From contig NZ_WUWM01000004.1 in assembly GCF_009846885.1 (NCBI RefSeq), positions 124,001 to 188,000 of the forward strand: 64,000 bases of DNA, in the 5' to 3' direction. Positions 61,236-64,000 of the stretch are shown here, piece by piece; positions within the stretch are counted from its first letter, which is position 1; each line of letters begins with the position of its first letter. This DNA comes from Paenibacillus puerhi (GTDB taxonomy: Bacteria; Bacillota; Bacilli; Paenibacillales; NBRC-103111). The notes under the pieces are model-generated. The model did no database searches. It saw nothing but the letters and a program-made list of their open reading frames with translations, and was not told where the DNA came from. A program made the translations under genes and the position numbers.

Positions 61236-61262
61236 TTCGTTAAACCAGAACGGAGGATAAGT

Positions 61263-62441
61263 ATGTCGAAGCACATTTTGATCTTGGGCGGCGGTTATGG
61301 CGGCCTGCTCAGCGCCCTGACTGCGCGTAAATATCTCACCCCGGAGGAAGCGACGATTACGGTCGTCAACAAGACGCCTTCCCACCAAATCATCACCGAA
61401 CTGCACCGTCTGGCTGTCGGCAACCTGACGGAGCAAGCTGTAGCGCTTCCGCTGGAGAAGCTGCTGCGCGGCAAGGATATCAACCTGCGGATCGACACGG
61501 TCGAGACGATCGGTCTGGACGAGAAGCGCGTTGTCCTGAAGAGCGGCATCACGTACAACTATGACGCACTCGTCATCGCCCTCGGCAGCGAAACGGCATA
61601 CTTCGGTATCCCGGGTCTGCAGGAGAACAGCTTCACGCTGAAATCCGTAGACGATGCCAACCGTATCCGCGCTCACGTGGAAGAGCGGATAGAGGAATAC
61701 GCAAGAACGAAAAACAAAGCGGATGCTACCTTTGTAGTCGGCGGCGGCGGCTTGACCGGGATCGAATTGGTCGGCGAGCTGGCGGACATGCTCCCTGGGC
61801 TGTGCCGCAAGAAGGGCGTAGACTTCAATGACGTGTCGCTGTACACGGTTGAAGCCGCTCCTTCCATCCTGATGGGCTTTCCTGCCGAGCACATCGAGCG
61901 CGCACAAACGAGCCTCGAGAAGCGCGGCGTGAAATTCCTGATCGGACTTGCCATTACCGAAGCTACGGAAACGACGGTATTCTTGAAGGATGGCAGCACG
62001 ATCGAGACGAACACGGTCGTCTGGACTGGCGGCGTACAAGGCAACTCGCTCGTCGGCGCTTGCGGCATCGAAGTGAACCGCGGCCGCGCGACAGTGAGCG
62101 AGACGCTCCAATCCGTATCGCATCCTGACGTGTACGTGGCGGGCGACAGCGCGGTCGTTATGGGTCCTGAGGGCCGTCCGTTCCCTCCAACCGCTCAGCT
62201 TGCTTGGCAGATGGGCGAGACGATCGGCTACAACCTCTTTGCAAACTTCAAGGGCGCTCCGACAGAAGCCTTCAATCCTGTCTTCTCCGGTACGCTTGCG
62301 AGCCTGGGCCGCAAGGATGGTATCGCGACGATCGGCGCGAGCCAAACCCGCCTGAAGGGACTTCCGGCATCGCTGATGAAAGAAGCGAGTAACGTTCGTT
62401 ACCTTTCGCATATTAACGGCTTGTTCTCGCTGGCCTACTAA
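61263..62441 (+). CDS. ndh: Type II NADH dehydrogenase (NDH-2)
   Basis: A complete 392-residue flavoprotein. HILILGGGYGGLLSALT binds FAD, FVVGGGGLTGIELVGELAD binds NADH, and VYVAGDSAVVMG and PPTAQLAWQMGE complete the FAD site. The C-terminal PASLMKEASNVRYLSHINGL is the quinone-side membrane-contact region. It closely resembles Bacillus Ndh (YjlD) as I remember it. The enzyme passes electrons from NADH to menaquinone without pumping protons. CGGAGG precedes the ATG. It is the only intact gene between about 57.4 and 63.3 kb. Confidence 0.93.
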   Translation: MSKHILILGGGYGGLLSALTARKYLTPEEATITVVNKTPSHQIITELHRLAVGNLTEQAVALPLEKLLRGKDINLRIDTVETIGLDEKRVVLKSGITYNYDALVIALGSETAYFGIPGLQENSFTLKSVDDANRIRAHVEERIEEYARTKNKADATFVVGGGGLTGIELVGELADMLPGLCRKKGVDFNDVSLYTVEAAPSILMGFPAEHIERAQTSLEKRGVKFLIGLAITEATETTVFLKDGSTIETNTVVWTGGVQGNSLVGACGIEVNRGRATVSETLQSVSHPDVYVAGDSAVVMGPEGRPFPPTAQLAWQMGETIGYNLFANFKGAPTEAFNPVFSGTLASLGRKDGIATIGASQTRLKGLPASLMKEASNVRYLSHINGLFSLAY

Positions 62442-62457
62442 TAGACAGTCACCTGGT

Positions 62458-62497
62458 TAAACCCGCCCTTCCTCGTCGAGAGAGGGCGGGTTTTTTG
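62458..62497 (+). terminator. Terminator of ndh
   Basis: AACCCGCCCT pairs with AGGGCGGGTT and is followed by TTTTTTG, 17 bases after the ndh stop codon. Confidence 0.85.
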
Positions 62498-62523
62498 TAT
62501 CCCCCGATAGAGAAGTCGAGAGT

Positions 62524-62604
62524 GTCTATGAGCTCGGGTAAGCGGCTTGGCTTGGGGCCCGATCGTTCGAAGCCGTATGTTATGGGCGAGTGAGTCGTTA
62601 ACGG
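62524..62604. repeat. Unidentified direct repeat, copy 2
   Basis: Partner of 60043-60121. It lies between the ndh terminator and the truncated AraC gene, i.e. close to another junction. Confidence 0.6.
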
Positions 62605-62624
62605 ATTTTCCACACCAAGAAGCC

Positions 62625-63275
62625 CATTTTTCGAGACCGGGGCAGCTCTTCCTGCTTCCAGCGGGGCAGGTTCAATCCTACGGCACATCGGGCGGCGACA
62701 CGTTCGGAAAGTACTGGTGCCATTTTACGGCGAAGACCGGCGACCTGCCTTTATTCCAGCTGCTCGACATCCCCCTCTTCATAGAGGTTGAACAGCCGGA
62801 ACGGCTTCAGGAAACATTCCGGCAGCTTATCCACTGGCATCGCGAGGACAGCTTAAGCGCCGGCCTGAGGGTGAACGCCCTGCTGCTTGAGCTGCTCGCC
62901 ACCTACCTCGACACGGCCGGCAACGTCCGATTCAGCACCGGGGCCTCGGCCTCCTTGGATAAGATTAATCAGGTGCTGCGCTATATCGACGAGCATCTGT
63001 CCGAGCATCTGTCGCTGGAGGAGCTCTCGCAGGTCGCCCATTTTCACCCCAACTATTTTATTCGGGTATTTAAAAACACGACCGGCGTCTCGCCCATCCA
63101 ATACGTCAACCGGCGGCGCATGGAGAAGGCCAAGCAGCTGCTCTCCTTCTCCCCGCTTAACGTATCGGAGATCGCTGATTCGCTTGGCCTTGAGATGCCT
63201 TACTTCTCCCGCATGTTCAAGGATCATACCGGCTTCTCGCCGAGCCAGTTCCGCGACATGTACCCCTCTTCATGA
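62625..63275 (+). pseudogene. AraC-family regulator, 5' end lost
   Basis: Homology to a cupin-type AraC regulator starts in mid-domain (RPGQLFLLPAGQVQSYGTS, then GKYWCHFTAKTGDLPLF) and continues normally through both helix-turn-helix motifs (SLEELSQVAHFHPNYFIRVFKN, VSEIADSLGLEMPYFSRMFK) to the end. The first 30-40 residues and the start are absent; the ~80-bp repeat and ndh terminator lie where they should be. The DNA-binding half is intact, so a shortened protein from an internal or TTG start is possible. Confidence 0.75.
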
Positions 63276-63289
63276 ACCCGGCGCAAGAC

Positions 63290-63340
63290 AAGAAGCCAGC
63301 TTTCGCTCCCGTCAAGCGGGAAGCGGAAGCTGGCTTCTTG
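63290..63340. terminator. Bidirectional terminator between the AraC and HEAT genes
   Basis: AAGAAGCCAGCTTTCGCT pairs with AGCGGAAGCTGGCTTCTT, two mismatches, in a convergent gap. Confidence 0.8.
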
Positions 63341-63372
63341 GGGCGATGCTCACGTCCTTATTTCGGCACGTC

Positions 63373-64000
63373 TTATGGATAGAACGTATTGGCCTTCGTC
63401 GTCGTCGCGCACCACCGGGACTGGAACAGCTCGCGGATCAGCACATCGTGAGCCTCCGGCGTACCTATATAGCGGAGCGCTTCCGCAGCATGGGCGCGTA
63501 CGTACCGGTTCTCGTCATCCAGCGAGCGCTCCAGCGCGGGTACGGCGGCTTCGCCGGCACGCCCGAGGCGGGTCAGAGCCAGCCCAGCCATAAAGCGGAC
63601 CTGCGTATCCTCGTCCTGCAATCCCCGGATCAGCCCGTTCACCGCACCGGGCGCATCCGGACCGATCATCCCGAGCGTCTCGACGACGGCACGGCGTATG
63701 TCGGCCGATGGCCCTTCCAGCAAGCCGATCAGCTTAGGCACAGCCAGGGCGGCAAGCTGCCGCAATTCGCCCAAGGCGAACGCGGCATGGACCACCGTAG
63801 CCTCGCGAGCTTCGTCCAGCGCTGCGGTCAGCCCCGGGACGGCCTCCTTCCCGCTCACGGATAAGCCGTAAGCCGCGAGGCGGGACACCTCGGTCCTCTC
63901 ATGCTTCAGCGCCGCGAGCAAAGCCTCTACCCCGCCTTTGCCGCGGGAAGCCAGCTCGTATGCGGCATTCAGCGCATGGGGCTCATAAGCGTCCTCCAGC
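63373..64000 (-). CDS. HEAT-repeat protein (partial, continues beyond the window)
   Basis: The last 208 or so residues of a protein made of HEAT/PBS-lyase-type repeats of about 31-35 residues, for example AVPKLIGLLEGPSADIRRAVVETL and VRFMAGLALTRLGRAGEAAV. The frame is open to the window end, so the N-terminal part and start lie outside. Such repeats form a protein-binding superhelix; the function depends on the missing part. The C-terminus ends FQSRWCATTTKANTFYP after the last repeat. Confidence 0.8.
   Translation of the reverse strand, partial: LEDAYEPHALNAAYELASRGKGGVEALLAALKHERTEVSRLAAYGLSVSGKEAVPGLTAALDEAREATVVHAAFALGELRQLAALAVPKLIGLLEGPSADIRRAVVETLGMIGPDAPGAVNGLIRGLQDEDTQVRFMAGLALTRLGRAGEAAVPALERSLDDENRYVRAHAAEALRYIGTPEAHDVLIRELFQSRWCATTTKANTFYP

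Noticed and set aside
60402-62411. A 669-codon minus-strand frame spanning the ndh gene
   Set aside because: Only the last ~160 codons are a real ABC ATPase fragment; the rest is the antisense of ndh and yjlC.

Overview
The window looks like the chromosome of a GC-rich, spore-forming Firmicute, most likely Paenibacillus or a close relative. Several things point there: AGGAGG-type ribosome binding sites, a CotD-like spore coat protein, a BmrA exporter and an NDH-2 that closely resemble Bacillus proteins as I remember them, LplB/YtcP/lipoprotein sugar transport, a membrane-anchored AraC-type regulator, and many two-component systems. No rRNA, tRNA, CRISPR array, intact insertion sequence or prophage was recognised.

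Layout. 0-6 kb: DNA repair glycosylase, methyltransferase, hybrid sensor kinase, small kinase-fold protein and an FMN-binding PPOX protein, all on the minus strand. 6-16 kb: CotD, small stress-like proteins, a flavoprotein monooxygenase, DUF72, EcsC, a chemoreceptor, glutaminyl-tRNA synthetase, a 44-residue protein and DinB. 16-21 kb: SRPBCC and TVP38 proteins, then a BmrA exporter in one operon with its own kinase and regulator, then a DsbA-type oxidoreductase. 21-29 kb: an iron-controlled AraC regulator with a consensus promoter overlapped by a Fur box, an orphan SARP-like response regulator, and a peroxide-defence block (Fur-type regulator, winged-helix protein, katalase katA, a second Fur/PerR-type regulator, dps). 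29-35 kb: a lipid-surface style hypothetical protein, a two-component system, and a secreted CAP-domain protein.

34.6-51 kb reads as one catabolic and signalling neighbourhood: a Gfo/Idh/MocA oxidoreductase, a GHKL sensor kinase next to two response regulators (one without a phospho-acceptor), a PhyH dioxygenase, a UPF0303 protein, a three-gene sugar ABC importer, its likely membrane-bound AraC regulator, dihydroxyacetone-kinase subunits DhaK and DhaL without DhaM, an aldo/keto reductase and a hydroxypyruvate-reductase-like dehydrogenase. 51-57 kb: intergenic repeats, a TcyP-like symporter, then an oxygen/nitrate-type block (NreB-, NreC- and NreA-like proteins facing an Fnr homologue, with a perfect Fnr-type palindrome between them).

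57.4-63.3 kb is a mosaic. A YhgE/Pip protein, two ABC-transporter pieces, a response regulator, a YjlC (DUF1641) protein and an AraC regulator are each cut short and joined to one another at abrupt junctions, with one intact gene (ndh) among them and two copies of an unidentified ~80-bp repeat. This is either a heavily rearranged locus or an assembly artefact. The window ends inside a HEAT-repeat gene.
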